Shown: positions 1 through 8,915, numbered from the stretch's first letter. The stretch: DNA of 64,000 nt from Cyanobium sp. NIES-981 (GCA_945877595.1 CAMDVN010000002.1:1-64000); one strand, 5' to 3'. Numbers and translations: made by a program. The notes: generated by a model from the sequence alone, not told the origin.

Positions 1-179
1 GGCTCAGCTAAAGCCAGCCGCATCAACGGATCTGACGAATCTTTGCTGACAGACGAAGGCCAAAATCCAGCCGGCCGGGCATAACCAAAGCCCAGGGCTG
101 TCACTCCCATCTCAATCATCAGCCAGCCTTCTGGAATATCTGGCACCGCAGCCGCGGGCATGCCCCCCTTGCGCTCCAT
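1..179 (-). CDS. Possible N-terminal part of an unrecognised protein, cut by the left edge
   Basis: Reading leftwards from an ATG at 179 (a second in-frame ATG lies at 161), the minus strand stays open for about 59 codons to the window edge. The residues look protein-like rather than GC-driven, for example DIPEGWLMIEMG followed by VTALGFGYARPAGFW. A purine-rich AGAAGG precedes a further in-frame ATG near 120. I do not recognise the family. It could be a chance open frame; only the sequence to the left can settle this. Confidence 0.35.
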   Translation of the reverse strand, partial: MERKGGMPAAAVPDIPEGWLMIEMGVTALGFGYARPAGFWPSSVSKDSSDPLMRLALAE

Positions 180-808
180 CCCCGCACCCCATGGCAGGGG
201 CGGAGGGCGGCGGCGGCTGTCTGACCTCAGCCACGGCGCAGCTGTGGCAAGTTCAGGACAGCCGACGACGCCTGGAGCCCTCTCTGCGCTCTCTTGGTAA
301 GTCCCAAGGCACATCTAGGAACTCCACCAGCAGCACCCCCGGCGGGTGCCGTGCTGCTTTCACTAGGCCCAAGCGATGGCCTGCTCCATCCCTGCCCGGC
401 CCCAGGACAGCTGTATGGGAGCGATGAGCACCCGAGATCAGCCGCCGGCCATAAAGGCTTCTCTGGTGGTTTCCAAGGCCTGCAGGCGCCTGTGGCAGTT
501 GCAGCTGCGCTCTTAACAGGGGTTGCCTGGGTGTCGTAGTGCCGGAAATGACTAGGCGCTGGCTCGTGGTGGTGCTGGCTGGCCGGAAGGGGAGCCTCGA
601 AACCAGGGGTGGCAGAAAAAAACCGAGATCAAAGCGATCCCTCGGGCAAAGCCCAAGCCAAGCCCCCCCTCTTTCGCCTTCTGCAGAGCCCTTTTGCTCT
701 CACGCAGCAGGCTCAAAGAGCTCTCGCTTCCGTCGCGGAAGAAGCGAGAGCCCAAGAGATTGTGCGCATTTTGTGCGCATCTCCCTTGGCCTATCGGTGA
801 AAAGTCAA
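180..808. other. Intergenic stretch without a recognised gene
   Basis: About 630 bases between the left-edge fragment and tRNA-Pro. Several short frames are open on both strands, as expected at high GC, and none resembles a known family. The best candidate is a GTG-started 63-codon plus-strand frame at 609-800 whose C-terminal part looks helical (QQAQRALASVAEEARAQEI), but it overlaps a long inverted repeat and has no clear ribosome binding site. A short direct repeat of TGTGCGCAT lies near 760-780. I assign no function. Confidence 0.5.
720..751. repeat. 11-bp perfect inverted repeat (hairpin)
   Basis: Arms GCTCTCGCTTC (720-730) and GAAGCGAGAGC (741-751) flank a 10-nt loop. It lies downstream of tRNA-Pro on the minus strand and could help end or process that transcript. 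Neither strand has a T-run after the stem, so a classical intrinsic terminator is not supported. Confidence 0.6.
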
Positions 809-882
809 TCGGGGCGACAGGATTCGAACCTGCGACCTAGTGCTCCCAAAGCACCCGCGCTACCAAGCTGCGCCACGCCCCG
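809..882 (-). tRNA. tRNA-Pro (anticodon UGG)
   Basis: Read on the minus strand, the acceptor arms CGGGGCG and CGCCCCG pair fully. The D arm is GCGC...GCGC. The anticodon stem GGTGC/GCACT closes the loop TTTGGGA, giving anticodon TGG (proline). The T arm is GCAGG-TTCGAAT-CCTGT, and the discriminator is A. CCA is not encoded. The cloverleaf is complete at 74 nt with no intron. Confidence 0.97.
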
Positions 883-1120
883 TTACTCGCGATCCTAGGT
901 TGCCGTTGGCGGGCTTGGTCCAAGCCATTGCACCAAGCCGCTTTTATCAGTCAGTCATCCAGACAACCTTCAAGAACACTCCACACAACCAAGGTGACCG
1001 GCGGGATGTCACCCGTGTGGAGTCCAAGACACCTGCCCATGCCATGGCGTTGATTCCTGTGCCGGGTAATGCCTTGGACCCCACTGTTCACCGCATTGGG
1101 GAGCACATGGCCCATCGCTC

Positions 1121-1276
1121 ATGATCGGCGCCTGGGCCGATCATGCATCTTTGATGGAGTGGTGCGACAACGGCGAGCTTTCAGGAGTCAATCTGCAGCG
1201 GATCGTGATGCGGTTGAGTTCGGTCGATCAGCAGGCCATCCAATTGATGACCTGCTCGCTGGATCAGCAGCCATAA
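1121..1276 (+). CDS. Small hypothetical ORF (51 codons)
   Basis: An ATG at 1121 opens a frame ending at TAA 1274-1276. The predicted protein starts MIGAWADHASLMEWCDNGEL and then looks like an amphipathic helical segment (IVMRLSSVDQQAIQLM). Residue composition is balanced and not like the GC-driven shadow frames nearby. No good ribosome binding site precedes it, and I do not recognise a family. It fills the gap between tRNA-Pro and the convergent RidA gene. It may be chance. Confidence 0.3.
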   Translation: MIGAWADHASLMEWCDNGELSGVNLQRIVMRLSSVDQQAIQLMTCSLDQQP

Positions 1277-1289
1277 CCAGGTTCAAACC

Positions 1290-1691
1290 TCAGCCCAGAA
1301 GGGCAATGCAATCGATTTCGACCCGGGCCCCTTTGGGTAGGCCCGCAGCCTGGATGCAGGCGCGTGCCGGGGAAACGCCTGAGCCAAAGAACTCGGCATA
1401 GACGGCATTGACCCGCTCAAAATCAGCCAGATCAGCCAAATAGACCGTGGTGCGCATGACCTGCTGGGATGGGCAACCCGCTGCGGCGAGCACCGCCTGC
1501 AGATTGGCCAGCACCTGCCGGGTTTCGGCCTCCACATCTCCGGCACCGACCATGCTGCCGGTGGCTGGATCGAGGGCAATCTGGCCTGAGCAATACACCA
1601 CTCCCCCACCCACCACGGCCTGGTTGTAGGGACCCACCGGTGCCGGTGCCCCCTCGGTGATCACGGCTTGCAGCTCGGGCATTGTGGCCAT
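1290..1691 (-). CDS. ridA: RidA family enamine/imine deaminase
   Basis: A 133-residue protein of the YjgF/YER057c/UK114 (RidA) family. These trimeric cytosolic proteins hydrolyse reactive enamines and imines made by PLP enzymes. Visible family features are GPYNQAV near residue 20, YCSGQIALDP near 33-42, the middle segment VMRTTVYLADLADF and the C-terminal PARACIQAAGLPKGARVEID, which contains the conserved substrate-binding Arg. The length is typical. The start is ATG at 1691; an internal ATG at 1682 (MPELQ) is almost as good. It is divergent from the ATPase gene at 1726, with only about 34 bp between them. Confidence 0.93.
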   Translation of the reverse strand: MATMPELQAVITEGAPAPVGPYNQAVVGGGVVYCSGQIALDPATGSMVGAGDVEAETRQVLANLQAVLAAAGCPSQQVMRTTVYLADLADFERVNAVYAEFFGSGVSPARACIQAAGLPKGARVEIDCIALLG

Positions 1692-1725
1692 CTGGGGGCA
1701 CAGGTAAGGATGGGGGGCTGAGCCT

Positions 1726-2943
1726 ATGGCCGAAACCGGTCTGCTGCCCATCGCCAGTCCCCTCCCCGAACTGAAGCCCACCGAGCTTCCCCAGCGCCAA
1801 TTCGTGCAGCTCAGGGGGCTTTGGCACCGGTATGGCAACCAAGACAGCCACGACTGGACTCTGCAGGGCATCGATCTCAACCTGGCCCAGGGCGAACTGG
1901 TGGGCCTGCTCGGACCATCCGGCTGCGGCAAAACGACCCTTCTGCGTCTGATCGCCGGGTTTGAGAAGCCCTTGCAGGGTCGGGTGTGCATCGATGGACG
2001 CGAAGTTGCCGGCCCCCAGCGCTGGCTGGAGCCTGAGCGCCGAGGCGTAGGCATGGTCTTTCAGGACTACGCCCTGTTTCCCCACCTGAGCGCCTGGAGT
2101 AATGCCTGCTTTGGGCTGCGACGGGGCGCCGACACGAGCCGAGCCGCCTGGCTGCTGGAGCTCCTGGGCCTGCAGGGGCTGGAGGGGCGCTATCCCCATG
2201 AACTTTCGGGCGGCCAGCGTCAACGCCTGGCCCTGGCCCGGGCCCTGGCGCCTGGCCCAGCGGTGGTACTGCTGGATGAACCCTTCTCGAACCTTGATGT
2301 GGAGGTGCGCCTCCGACTGCGCAGCGAACTCCCCGCCGTGCTGAGCCAGTGCAACGCGAGTGGGCTGATCGTGACCCACGACCCAGAAGAGGCCCTGGCA
2401 ATCTGCGACCGGGTGGCGGTGCTGCGGGAGGGGCGGCTGCATCAGTGCGCCAGTCCGCGAGAGCTCGTGGAACAGCCCGCGACCGCTTTTGTGGGGCGCT
2501 TTGTATTGCAGGCCAACCTGGTGCCGGCCAGCCGCAGCGGTGCTGCGGTGCTCACACCTCTGGGGATCTTTGCCATCGCTGGCCCGGCAGCCCCTGGCCA
2601 CACACCGTTCCCCCAATCCGAATCACCCGGCGGCCAATCCAGCGAAGCGCTGGAGGTCTTGGTGAGCCCAGACGCCCTGCAACTGGAGCCGGACCCCGAG
2701 GGCAGTGCCTGCGTGATGGGGCGTGAATTTCTGGGCCGCGAATGGCTTTATCAAGTGCAGCTGGGCGCAATCAAACTGCGGCTGCGGCTGCCGCTGGCCT
2801 GCGATTGGATCCGAGGCCAGCGCTGCAGCGTGCAGCTCAAGGCCGGCGCCACAGCCTTGCTCTTTCCGGACCGAATTCGTCTCCAGGCATCCGGCATCGC
2901 CGCCACCCCGTTGGAGCCAGAAACGATGCCCCCGGAGGCCTAA
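1726..2943 (+). CDS. futC: ABC transporter ATP-binding protein, iron(III)-type (FutC/FbpC-like)
   Basis: A 405-residue nucleotide-binding subunit of an importer. Walker A is GPSGCGKTT (about 63-71), the ABC signature is LSGGQRQRL (about 160-168) and Walker B is VVLLDEPFSNLD (about 180-191), followed by the switch His in VTHDPEEAL. Beyond about residue 240 is a TOBE-type C-terminal domain, as in the FbpC/PotA/CysA group; the FbpC-like class is the best match, so iron is the likely substrate. No permease or binding protein lies next to it, so it is an orphan ATPase here. Phosphate, sulfate or spermidine transport cannot be excluded from sequence alone. Confidence 0.8.
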   Translation: MAETGLLPIASPLPELKPTELPQRQFVQLRGLWHRYGNQDSHDWTLQGIDLNLAQGELVGLLGPSGCGKTTLLRLIAGFEKPLQGRVCIDGREVAGPQRWLEPERRGVGMVFQDYALFPHLSAWSNACFGLRRGADTSRAAWLLELLGLQGLEGRYPHELSGGQRQRLALARALAPGPAVVLLDEPFSNLDVEVRLRLRSELPAVLSQCNASGLIVTHDPEEALAICDRVAVLREGRLHQCASPRELVEQPATAFVGRFVLQANLVPASRSGAAVLTPLGIFAIAGPAAPGHTPFPQSESPGGQSSEALEVLVSPDALQLEPDPEGSACVMGREFLGREWLYQVQLGAIKLRLRLPLACDWIRGQRCSVQLKAGATALLFPDRIRLQASGIAATPLEPETMPPEA

Positions 2944-2952
2944 AGCGCCACT

Positions 2953-3717
2953 TCATCCCCGCCAGTGGTCTTTGCTGAGGCGCAGCTGCTCCAGTTGAGC
3001 CCTGGTCTCACTGCGCAAAAACAGGTTGGTGGCCAGCTCCTGATCAATGGTGCTCGGCACGCTGGCCAAGCCCTGCTGCCGTTGAGCCAGCACGCGCTGC
3101 AAACGCACCGCCACGGCCCGGTGGACTGGATCCGTTGCTGGAAGCTGCGTCAGTGCCCAGCGCAGATTGGCCTCGGTGTACTCATGGGCACACCACACCT
3201 GAGTTGAACCCGGCAAGGCGGCAAATTGGCGCAGGGAATCCCACATCTGCTGAGCCGTGCCTTCAAACAGCCGGCCGCACCCCCCCCCAAACAGCGTGTC
3301 ACCGCAGAACAGATGCCCGCTGTTCGGCAACACATAGGCGAGATGAGCCCTGGTGTGCCCCGGCACGGACAGCACATCGACCGATTCGCCTAACACCACA
3401 AAGCGATCTCCACCTGCAACGCCCTGGGTTTGAAACGGAATTCGGGCTCGATCGGCCGCCGCGGCGATCACCGCAGCAGCGGGCCAGCGTCGCAGCAACC
3501 CTGGTGTGCCGCCGATGTGATCGTGGTGGTGATGGGTGTGGAGCACGGCGACCAACTCGAGCTGCCGCGCCTCGAGCTCGGCGATCAGGGGCTCGACGAC
3601 GGCCGGGTCCACCAGCACCGCCTCGCCGCGGCGCTGCAGCAGGAAGGCGTAGTTGTCTTGAAGCACCGGGATGGCCCGCACGGCAAGCTCGGTGACCTCG
3701 GGATTCGGCAAGACCAT
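2953..3717 (-). CDS. gloB: Hydroxyacylglutathione hydrolase-like (glyoxalase II)
   Basis: A metallo-beta-lactamase-fold hydrolase of the glyoxalase II type, which splits S-lactoylglutathione to lactate and glutathione in methylglyoxal detoxification. The dinuclear metal motif [11 protein letters not shown] is present near residue 60, with further ligands in [25 protein letters not shown] and CAHEYT. The C-terminal region carries the family's substrate-binding Arg/Lys segment. The ATG at 3717 (MVLPNPEV) is preferred, giving 254 residues; an upstream in-frame extension to 3768 would run into the divergent hisG leader. The gene ends 9 bp from the convergent FutC-like gene. Confidence 0.92.
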   Translation of the reverse strand: MVLPNPEVTELAVRAIPVLQDNYAFLLQRRGEAVLVDPAVVEPLIAELEARQLELVAVLHTHHHHDHIGGTPGLLRRWPAAAVIAAAADRARIPFQTQGVAGGDRFVVLGESVDVLSVPGHTRAHLAYVLPNSGHLFCGDTLFGGGCGRLFEGTAQQMWDSLRQFAALPGSTQVWCAHEYTEANLRWALTQLPATDPVHRAVAVRLQRVLAQRQQGLASVPSTIDQELATNLFLRSETRAQLEQLRLSKDHWRG

Positions 3718-3770
3718 CGTTAAAGTCAACCCTGCTGCGCCTCCCCATGATCGGCGCTGCGGCCCCACCC

Positions 3771-4454
3771 ATGTTCACCATTGCCCTGGCCAAGGGCGCC
3801 CTGCTCAAGGATTCGGTGCACCGATTTGCGGCTGCCGGGCTTGACTTTTCTGCCCTGCTCGAGCCGGGCAATCGCCAGCTGATGGCGACCAGCAGCTGCG
3901 GGAGGGCCCGGGCCCTGCTGGTGCGTAATGCCGACGTGCCGGTCTACGTGAGCTACGGCCAGGCCCAGCTCGGGGTGGTTGGCTTCGATGTGTTGGAGGA
4001 ACACCAGCTTCCGGTGGCCCCACTGGTCGACCTTGGCTTTGGTAGCTGTCGCATGAGCGTGGCCGTTAAGGAGAGCAGCCCCTACCGCCGCAGTGCCGAT
4101 CTGCCCCCCCATTGCCGCGTGGCGAGCAAATTCACCCGCTGCGCCCAGGCCTATTTCGATGCCCTCGATCTGCCGGTCGAGCTCATCCACCTGACTGGCT
4201 CTGTCGAACTCGGCCCCCTAACTGGCATCTCCGAAGCCATTGTGGATCTTGTGGCCACTGGCCGCACCCTCAAGGAGAACGGTTTGGTGGCCATCGAGGA
4301 TCTTTTCGTGAGCTCGGCAAGGCTGATCGGGCACCCGTTGGCGCTGCGGCTCGATCGCGGTGAGCTGCAGAGCGTGATCGACCAGGTGGCCCTGGCCTCG
4401 ACGCAGGCATCGGACCAGCCCGCAGCCCAGCCTCTGTCCGCCGGGGTGGGCTGA
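3771..4454 (+). CDS. hisG: ATP phosphoribosyltransferase, short form (HisG)
   Basis: This enzyme catalyses the first step of histidine synthesis, joining ATP and PRPP. The N-terminal [11 protein letters not shown], the middle [12 protein letters not shown] and the PRPP-loop region [15 protein letters not shown] are characteristic. At about 227 residues it is the short form, lacking the C-terminal regulatory domain, so by family knowledge it should work with a HisZ partner that is not in this window. The start at 3771 is chosen because HisG proteins begin close to the ALAKG motif; an in-frame ATG at 3747 adds eight residues. Its TGA overlaps the next gene's ATG (TGATG). Confidence 0.94.
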   Translation: MFTIALAKGALLKDSVHRFAAAGLDFSALLEPGNRQLMATSSCGRARALLVRNADVPVYVSYGQAQLGVVGFDVLEEHQLPVAPLVDLGFGSCRMSVAVKESSPYRRSADLPPHCRVASKFTRCAQAYFDALDLPVELIHLTGSVELGPLTGISEAIVDLVATGRTLKENGLVAIEDLFVSSARLIGHPLALRLDRGELQSVIDQVALASTQASDQPAAQPLSAGVG

Positions 4455-6253
4455 TGGCCCAGCGCGACCGCCAGAGGCTCCTGCGGCTCCTCCCCTATCT
4501 AGGCCGCGACAAACGCCGCCTGGGGCTCACCTTGTTGTTGCTGATCCCGGTGGCCCTGGCAGCGGCAGTGCAACCGTTGCTGGTAGGCCAGGCGATCTCA
4601 GTGCTGCGCCACGAGCCCACCGCGTCCTGGCTGGCCGATTTGTCTGTGCCAGCAGCCATGCGCCTGTTGGTGATGCTGCTGCTGGTCGCCGTGCTGACGC
4701 GCCTGGGGCTGCAGGGCTTTCAAACCTTCAACGTGCAGGCTGTGGGCCAACGGCTGACGGCCCGGATTCGCAATGACCTATTTGGCCATGCCATGGCCCT
4801 GTCACTGCGCTTTCACGACCGCACCCCGGTCGGCAAGCTGCTCACTCGACTCACCAGCGATGTGGATGCCCTAGCCGAGGTCTTCGGCAGTGGCGCTGTG
4901 GGGGTGCTGGGGGATCTCGTGACGTTGGCGGTGATCGCCACCACCATGATCGTGATCGAATGGCGCCTGGGCCTGCTGCTGCTGGTGAGCCAGCTGCCGG
5001 TCACCTTGGGGATCCTCTGGTTGCAGGGGCGTTATCGCAAGGCCAATTACCGCGTGCGCGAGGAGCTGAGCCAGCTCAATGCCGATCTGCAAGAGAACCT
5101 TCAAGGGCTCGATGTGGTGCAGATGTTTCGCCGAGAGGCGGTCAATAGCGCCCGCTTTGAGCGCACCACCAACGCCTATCGCCAGGCCGTCAACGGCACG
5201 ATCCTGTTTGACAGTTCGATCTCGGCATTCATCGAGTGGGTGGCTCTCAGCGCCGTGGCCGTGGTGCTGGCGTTAGGGGGCTGGATGGTGACCAATGGCG
5301 CCATGGGCCTAGGTCTCCTCACCACGTTCATCCTCTACTCGCAGCGGCTGTTTGACCCGCTGCGCCAGCTGGCGGAGCGGTTCACCCAGATCCAGGGGGG
5401 ACTCACCGCTGTGGAGCGAATCGGCGAGCTGCTGGAAGAACCGATCGAGATCGTCGAGATGGCTGACCAGCAGCGTGGTGCCGCTGCTCGTTTTAGCGCC
5501 TCCCAAAGCCACGGTGCTGGTGAGGTGATCTTCGACAACGTGAGTTTCGCCTATCGCCCCGACGAACCGATCCTCGAGGATCTCAACATTCGCATTGCTC
5601 CCGGCGAGCATGTGGCCCTGGTGGGTCCCACCGGCTCGGGCAAAACCACGGTGATTCGTCTGCTGTGCCGCCTCTATGAGCCCCAGCGGGGTCAGATCCT
5701 GCTCGATGGGATCGACATCCGCGAACTCCCCACCTCCACCCTCCGCCAACGGCTGGGGGTGGTGCTGCAAGACACCTTTCTGTTCAGCGGCAACGTGGCT
5801 GACAACCTTCGCCTCGACGCCCAGATCGAGCGCGAGGCCCTCGAAAAGCTCTGCAGTGACCTGGGCCTGATGCCTCTGCTGGCCCGACTTCCCGATGGAT
5901 TGGCCACCGAGCTGCGCGAGCGGGGCGGCAATCTTTCCTCGGGTGAGCGGCAGCTGCTCTCGGTGGCGCGGGTTGCGATTCGCGATCCTTCGGTGCTGGT
6001 GATGGATGAGGCAACCGCCTTCATGGATCCCTCAACAGAAGCCACCCTGCAACGCGACCTCGACAGCCTGCTGCGGGGACGCACCGCGATCGTGATCGCC
6101 CACCGCCTGGCCACGGTTGAAGCGGCCGACAGAATTCTGGTGTTGCAGAAGGGGCGGCTGATCGAACAGGGCAACCACCGCGAGCTCCGAGCTGCCGGTG
6201 GGCTCTACGCCCAGCTCGCCGAGCTGCAGGAACGCGGTCTGGCCAGTCTTTGA
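4454..6253 (+). CDS. ABC exporter, fused membrane and ATPase domains (MsbA/lipid A class)
   Basis: A 599-residue half-transporter. The first roughly 330 residues form a six-helix exporter membrane domain with the typical stretch FHDRTPVGKLLTRLTSDVD. The ATPase domain follows, with Walker A GPTGSGKTT (about 393-401), signature LSSGERQLL (about 494) and Walker B VLVMDEATAF (about 514), then the switch His in IAHRLAT. It presumably works as a homodimer exporting a lipid, peptide or drug; the substrate is not visible. It overlaps hisG by one base, so translation is probably coupled although the functions seem unrelated. A strong hairpin follows at once. Confidence 0.9.
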   Translation: MAQRDRQRLLRLLPYLGRDKRRLGLTLLLLIPVALAAAVQPLLVGQAISVLRHEPTASWLADLSVPAAMRLLVMLLLVAVLTRLGLQGFQTFNVQAVGQRLTARIRNDLFGHAMALSLRFHDRTPVGKLLTRLTSDVDALAEVFGSGAVGVLGDLVTLAVIATTMIVIEWRLGLLLLVSQLPVTLGILWLQGRYRKANYRVREELSQLNADLQENLQGLDVVQMFRREAVNSARFERTTNAYRQAVNGTILFDSSISAFIEWVALSAVAVVLALGGWMVTNGAMGLGLLTTFILYSQRLFDPLRQLAERFTQIQGGLTAVERIGELLEEPIEIVEMADQQRGAAARFSASQSHGAGEVIFDNVSFAYRPDEPILEDLNIRIAPGEHVALVGPTGSGKTTVIRLLCRLYEPQRGQILLDGIDIRELPTSTLRQRLGVVLQDTFLFSGNVADNLRLDAQIEREALEKLCSDLGLMPLLARLPDGLATELRERGGNLSSGERQLLSVARVAIRDPSVLVMDEATAFMDPSTEATLQRDLDSLLRGRTAIVIAHRLATVEAADRILVLQKGRLIEQGNHRELRAAGGLYAQLAELQERGLASL

Positions 6254-7003
6254 TTAACGACCCTGATCAAGCCATGTCTTGATCAGGGTTGCTAACTGGT
6301 GAGGCATCTGGCGCATCGGCAGATGCCCCGCGCCAGCCATCAACTCAAAACGATGGCTCGGTGCAAAACCGGCCAGATGGCGCACGTAGCGAGGCTCCAT
6401 CACCTGATCACGACTGCCGGCAATCCAGAGGCTCGGCACCGTGAGCCGTGCCACCAGCTGGGGCAGTTGACGCACAGCGCCCCGGTTGGTGCTGCAGGCC
6501 AGCAGCCCGCGGGCGGCGCGAAGCTCGGCCCGCAGGGGGCTCGCCAGTGGCTCACACCCCGGCATGTTGAGCAGCCATTGGGGCCGCCATCGCAGCGCGG
6601 TGCTGCCGCCAAGACGCACCAGCGCAAAGGCCCGGGGCTGGAAGACACCCCCACCAGCAGCCACCTGCACGAGGCCAACCAACTGCTCACCCAGATGAGC
6701 AGCAGCATGAACCGCGACACTGCCGCCAAGCGAATGGCCGACCAGCACCACCGGCCGACTGCCGGCCTCGGCCTGTACCGCAGCAGCTAACCAGCGGCCA
6801 TAGCTGGCCAGGCTGGGCTGGAGCCCCCGAGGGCGCGGCCGCTGGCCAAACCCCGGCAAATCAGGGCACCAGAGACTGTGGTCATCACCCAGCGCACCCA
6901 CCAGGGGGTCCCAGAGACGCCCCGCCAACAACCAGCCATGCACACACACCAACAGAGGTGGGGAGCCCGATGCCATCAACACGCCGCAATCGGCACCCAC
7001 CAT
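6254..7003 (-). CDS. Alpha/beta hydrolase
   Basis: A 249-residue alpha/beta-hydrolase-fold protein. The oxyanion segment VCVHGWLLAG comes first, then the nucleophile elbow GHSLGG, the acid in GSRDQVMEP and the catalytic His in GAGHLPMRQMP. The substrate is unknown; carboxylesterase or BioH-like roles are possible. The ATG at 7003 is taken, but an ATG at 6976 (MASGSPP) is equally likely. The last codons lie inside a 12-bp-stem hairpin shared with the end of the convergent ABC exporter. Confidence 0.85.
   Translation of the reverse strand: MVGADCGVLMASGSPPLLVCVHGWLLAGRLWDPLVGALGDDHSLWCPDLPGFGQRPRPRGLQPSLASYGRWLAAAVQAEAGSRPVVLVGHSLGGSVAVHAAAHLGEQLVGLVQVAAGGGVFQPRAFALVRLGGSTALRWRPQWLLNMPGCEPLASPLRAELRAARGLLACSTNRGAVRQLPQLVARLTVPSLWIAGSRDQVMEPRYVRHLAGFAPSHRFELMAGAGHLPMRQMPHQLATLIKTWLDQGR
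6260..6289. terminator. Bidirectional hairpin between convergent genes
   Basis: ACCCTGATCAAG (6260-6271) pairs perfectly with CTTGATCAGGGT (6278-6289) across a 6-nt loop. It begins 7 bp after the ABC exporter stop and is also the last coding part of the convergent hydrolase. The position suits a terminator or transcript-end stabiliser for the exporter; no strong T-run follows. Confidence 0.6.
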
Positions 7004-7067
7004 CGCTGCCCGCGGACATCGATGGAGGAAGATCGACGCATCTGTCGTTTAGGCGGTAGGCCCACCG

Positions 7068-7550
7068 GTGTCTGAGCTGCTCAACAACCTCTATGGCGAG
7101 CAACACCGCCTTTGCAGCACCCCCGCGGGCAAGGTGACCGTGGTGCTGAGCAGCGAGCGGCCGATTGATCTGTTTGAACTCGAGCAACTCTGTGACGCCG
7201 TGGGCTGGAGTCGCCGTCCCCAGCGACGCGTGAAGCGGGCGCTGCAAAACAGCCTTCTACTGGTGGGTCTATGGCGCCATGATCCCCGCCTGCCGAAGCT
7301 GGTGGGATTTGCCCGCTGCACCGGTGATGGCGTCGTGGATGCCACGGTTTGGGATGTGGCCGTCCACCCCCTTTACCAGCGCGCCGGGCTGGGGAAGCAG
7401 CTGATGAGCTACGTGCTCGACACCCTCAAGGCGTGGCAAGTGGAACGGGTGAGCCTGTTTGCCGATCCAGATGTGGTGAGCTTCTATGAGGCCCAAGGCT
7501 GGGAGCTCGAGCCCCTGCAGCGGCGCTGTGCCTTTTGGTATGCCTCCTAG
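7068..7550 (+). CDS. GNAT family N-acetyltransferase
   Basis: A 160-residue acetyltransferase. The acetyl-CoA-binding motif A is clear (WDVAVHPLYQRAGLGKQLM) and is followed by motif-B residues FADPDVVSFYEAQGWEL. The N-terminal part contains LFELEQLCDAVGW, often seen in cyanobacterial and plastid GNATs related to the GNAT4/NSI type. The acceptor is not predictable. The start is GTG at 7068. It is divergent from the hydrolase by about 64 bp. Confidence 0.85.
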   Translation: MSELLNNLYGEQHRLCSTPAGKVTVVLSSERPIDLFELEQLCDAVGWSRRPQRRVKRALQNSLLLVGLWRHDPRLPKLVGFARCTGDGVVDATVWDVAVHPLYQRAGLGKQLMSYVLDTLKAWQVERVSLFADPDVVSFYEAQGWELEPLQRRCAFWYAS

Positions 7551-7581
7551 CCTCCTAGGGGCCCTGTGAGGGTGAATGGCC

Positions 7582-8304
7582 TCAAGCCCCCCCCTGGCCG
7601 CCCCCCTGGCCGCCGTAGCGGAGTGCCAGGTGCTCCAGCGGCACGCCACGCCGCCAGGCCCGCCGCAGCGCGGCATTGGCCAGGGCAGTACGGACCAACC
7701 CCAGGCGCCGCCAACGGCGTCCATCCACCCGCAGCGGCAGGTTGAGGCTGCGAAAGCGGCCCCCCATGGCGCAAAACCGCTCGGCAAACTCCAGGTCCTC
7801 CATCAGGGGCAATGGACGCAGGCCTCCGCAGCGCCCGTAGCTGGCACGCTCGATCAGCAGACCCTGATCCCCATAGGGTCGCTGCCCGAGCTGGCTGCGC
7901 AGAGCCACTGCGAGCTCGAGCAGGCGGTAGCCGGGGCCCGGCAGATCAACCTGCAGGTCAAAACACCACGCCTCGAGCCGGTGGGATGGGGCCTGGGCCA
8001 CCACCGCCGACAACCGGGCGGCCCAGGTCAGCGGCAAGCGGGCATCGGCATGCAGAAACCACAGCCAGCGCCCTTGGGCCTGCTCGGCACCCAAGACCAA
8101 CTGGCCGCCCCTGGCAGGCGGGCTGGAAAGCAGTCGCGCTCCCGCCAAGCGGGCCGCAGTGGCGGTGGCATCACGGCTGCCACCATCCACCACCAGCACC
8201 TCGGTGATCAGCTGGGGGGACGAGGCGAGATCGGCCAACAGCAGCGGCAGCCGGGGGGCCTCATTGCGAGCCGCAATCACCACCGAAATCACAGACATCG
8301 CCAA
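7582..8304 (-). CDS. Family 2 glycosyltransferase, TIGR04283-type (arsenosugar biosynthesis-associated)
   Basis: A GT-A fold glycosyltransferase of 240 residues. It opens with ISVVIAARNEAPRLPLLL, then has VLVVDGGSRDAT and the metal-binding FLHADARLP. This pattern matches TIGR04283 proteins, which are linked to arsenosugar synthesis in cyanobacteria and algae. It overlaps the next upstream gene by 16 nt and both run the same way, so they form a two-gene unit. The arsenosugar role is family inference; no arsM or radical SAM gene is in the window. An alternative start is ATG at 8298. Confidence 0.85.
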   Translation of the reverse strand: MAMSVISVVIAARNEAPRLPLLLADLASSPQLITEVLVVDGGSRDATATAARLAGARLLSSPPARGGQLVLGAEQAQGRWLWFLHADARLPLTWAARLSAVVAQAPSHRLEAWCFDLQVDLPGPGYRLLELAVALRSQLGQRPYGDQGLLIERASYGRCGGLRPLPLMEDLEFAERFCAMGGRFRSLNLPLRVDGRRWRRLGLVRTALANAALRRAWRRGVPLEHLALRYGGQGGGQGGA

Positions 8305-8915
8305 GGCAGCAGATCTCCGGGCCGGTCGAGGTCAGCCTGCTGTCGTAGCAGGGCCCAATCCAGCCCCATGCCCTCCGCCCGCGACAGGGTCTGGGCCAGC
8401 ACCTGCTCACCGCCCCACGCCACGCCGCAAAACAGGGGCGGGGCCGGCCTCCGCAATCCGATCAACCAATAGCCCCCATCAACGGCTGGCCCCAGCACCA
8501 AGGGCTGCCGCTCGAGGGCTGCAAAGGCCCCGACTAGGTCAGCCGGAGCCAGCTGGGGTAGATCGCTGCCCACGAGCACCACCTGTTGGTGCCCTGTGGC
8601 AAAGGCACGGCCAAATTGTCGCTGCAGCCTGACCCCCAGGCAGCCCTGGCCCTGCAGCACCACATCGCCAAGGCCAAGGCGCCTGGCCTCCCTGAGGGCG
8701 GCACGCGGCCCCACCCCCGCCATGGCCAGGCGCAGCGCGATCCCCTGCCGCTTGGCAGCCAGGGCCATCACCCCTAGCCCATGCTGCAGCAGACGCTGCT
8801 GAACCCTGGCAGCTCGCTGGGGCCCAAGGCCGGCGGCCAACCGGCTCTTGCAACGCAGTGGCACCGGCCATCGGGCCATCAAGATCAAGAGCCGCCGCGG
8901 TTGCAAGGGCAGCAC
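8289..8915 (-). CDS. Glycosyltransferase, TIGR04282/DUF2064-type
   Basis: A 208-residue protein of the DUF2064 nucleotidyltransferase-like glycosyltransferase group, usually next to TIGR04283 proteins as here. Visible features are RWPVPLRCKSRLAAGLG near the N-terminus, VVLVGSDLPQLAPADL in the middle and LGPAVDGGYWLIGL, the DGGYWL motif being diagnostic. It overlaps its partner by 16 nt and ends one base from the HtrA gene, so the three genes are likely cotranscribed. Confidence 0.86.
   Translation of the reverse strand: MLPLQPRRLLILMARWPVPLRCKSRLAAGLGPQRAARVQQRLLQHGLGVMALAAKRQGIALRLAMAGVGPRAALREARRLGLGDVVLQGQGCLGVRLQRQFGRAFATGHQQVVLVGSDLPQLAPADLVGAFAALERQPLVLGPAVDGGYWLIGLRRPAPPLFCGVAWGGEQVLAQTLSRAEGMGLDWALLRQQADLDRPGDLLPWRCL

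Noticed and set aside
1432..2616. 394-codon open frame on the minus strand
   Set aside because: Antisense to the FutC-like ATPase and overlapping RidA in another frame; Gln/Gly/His-rich without homology.
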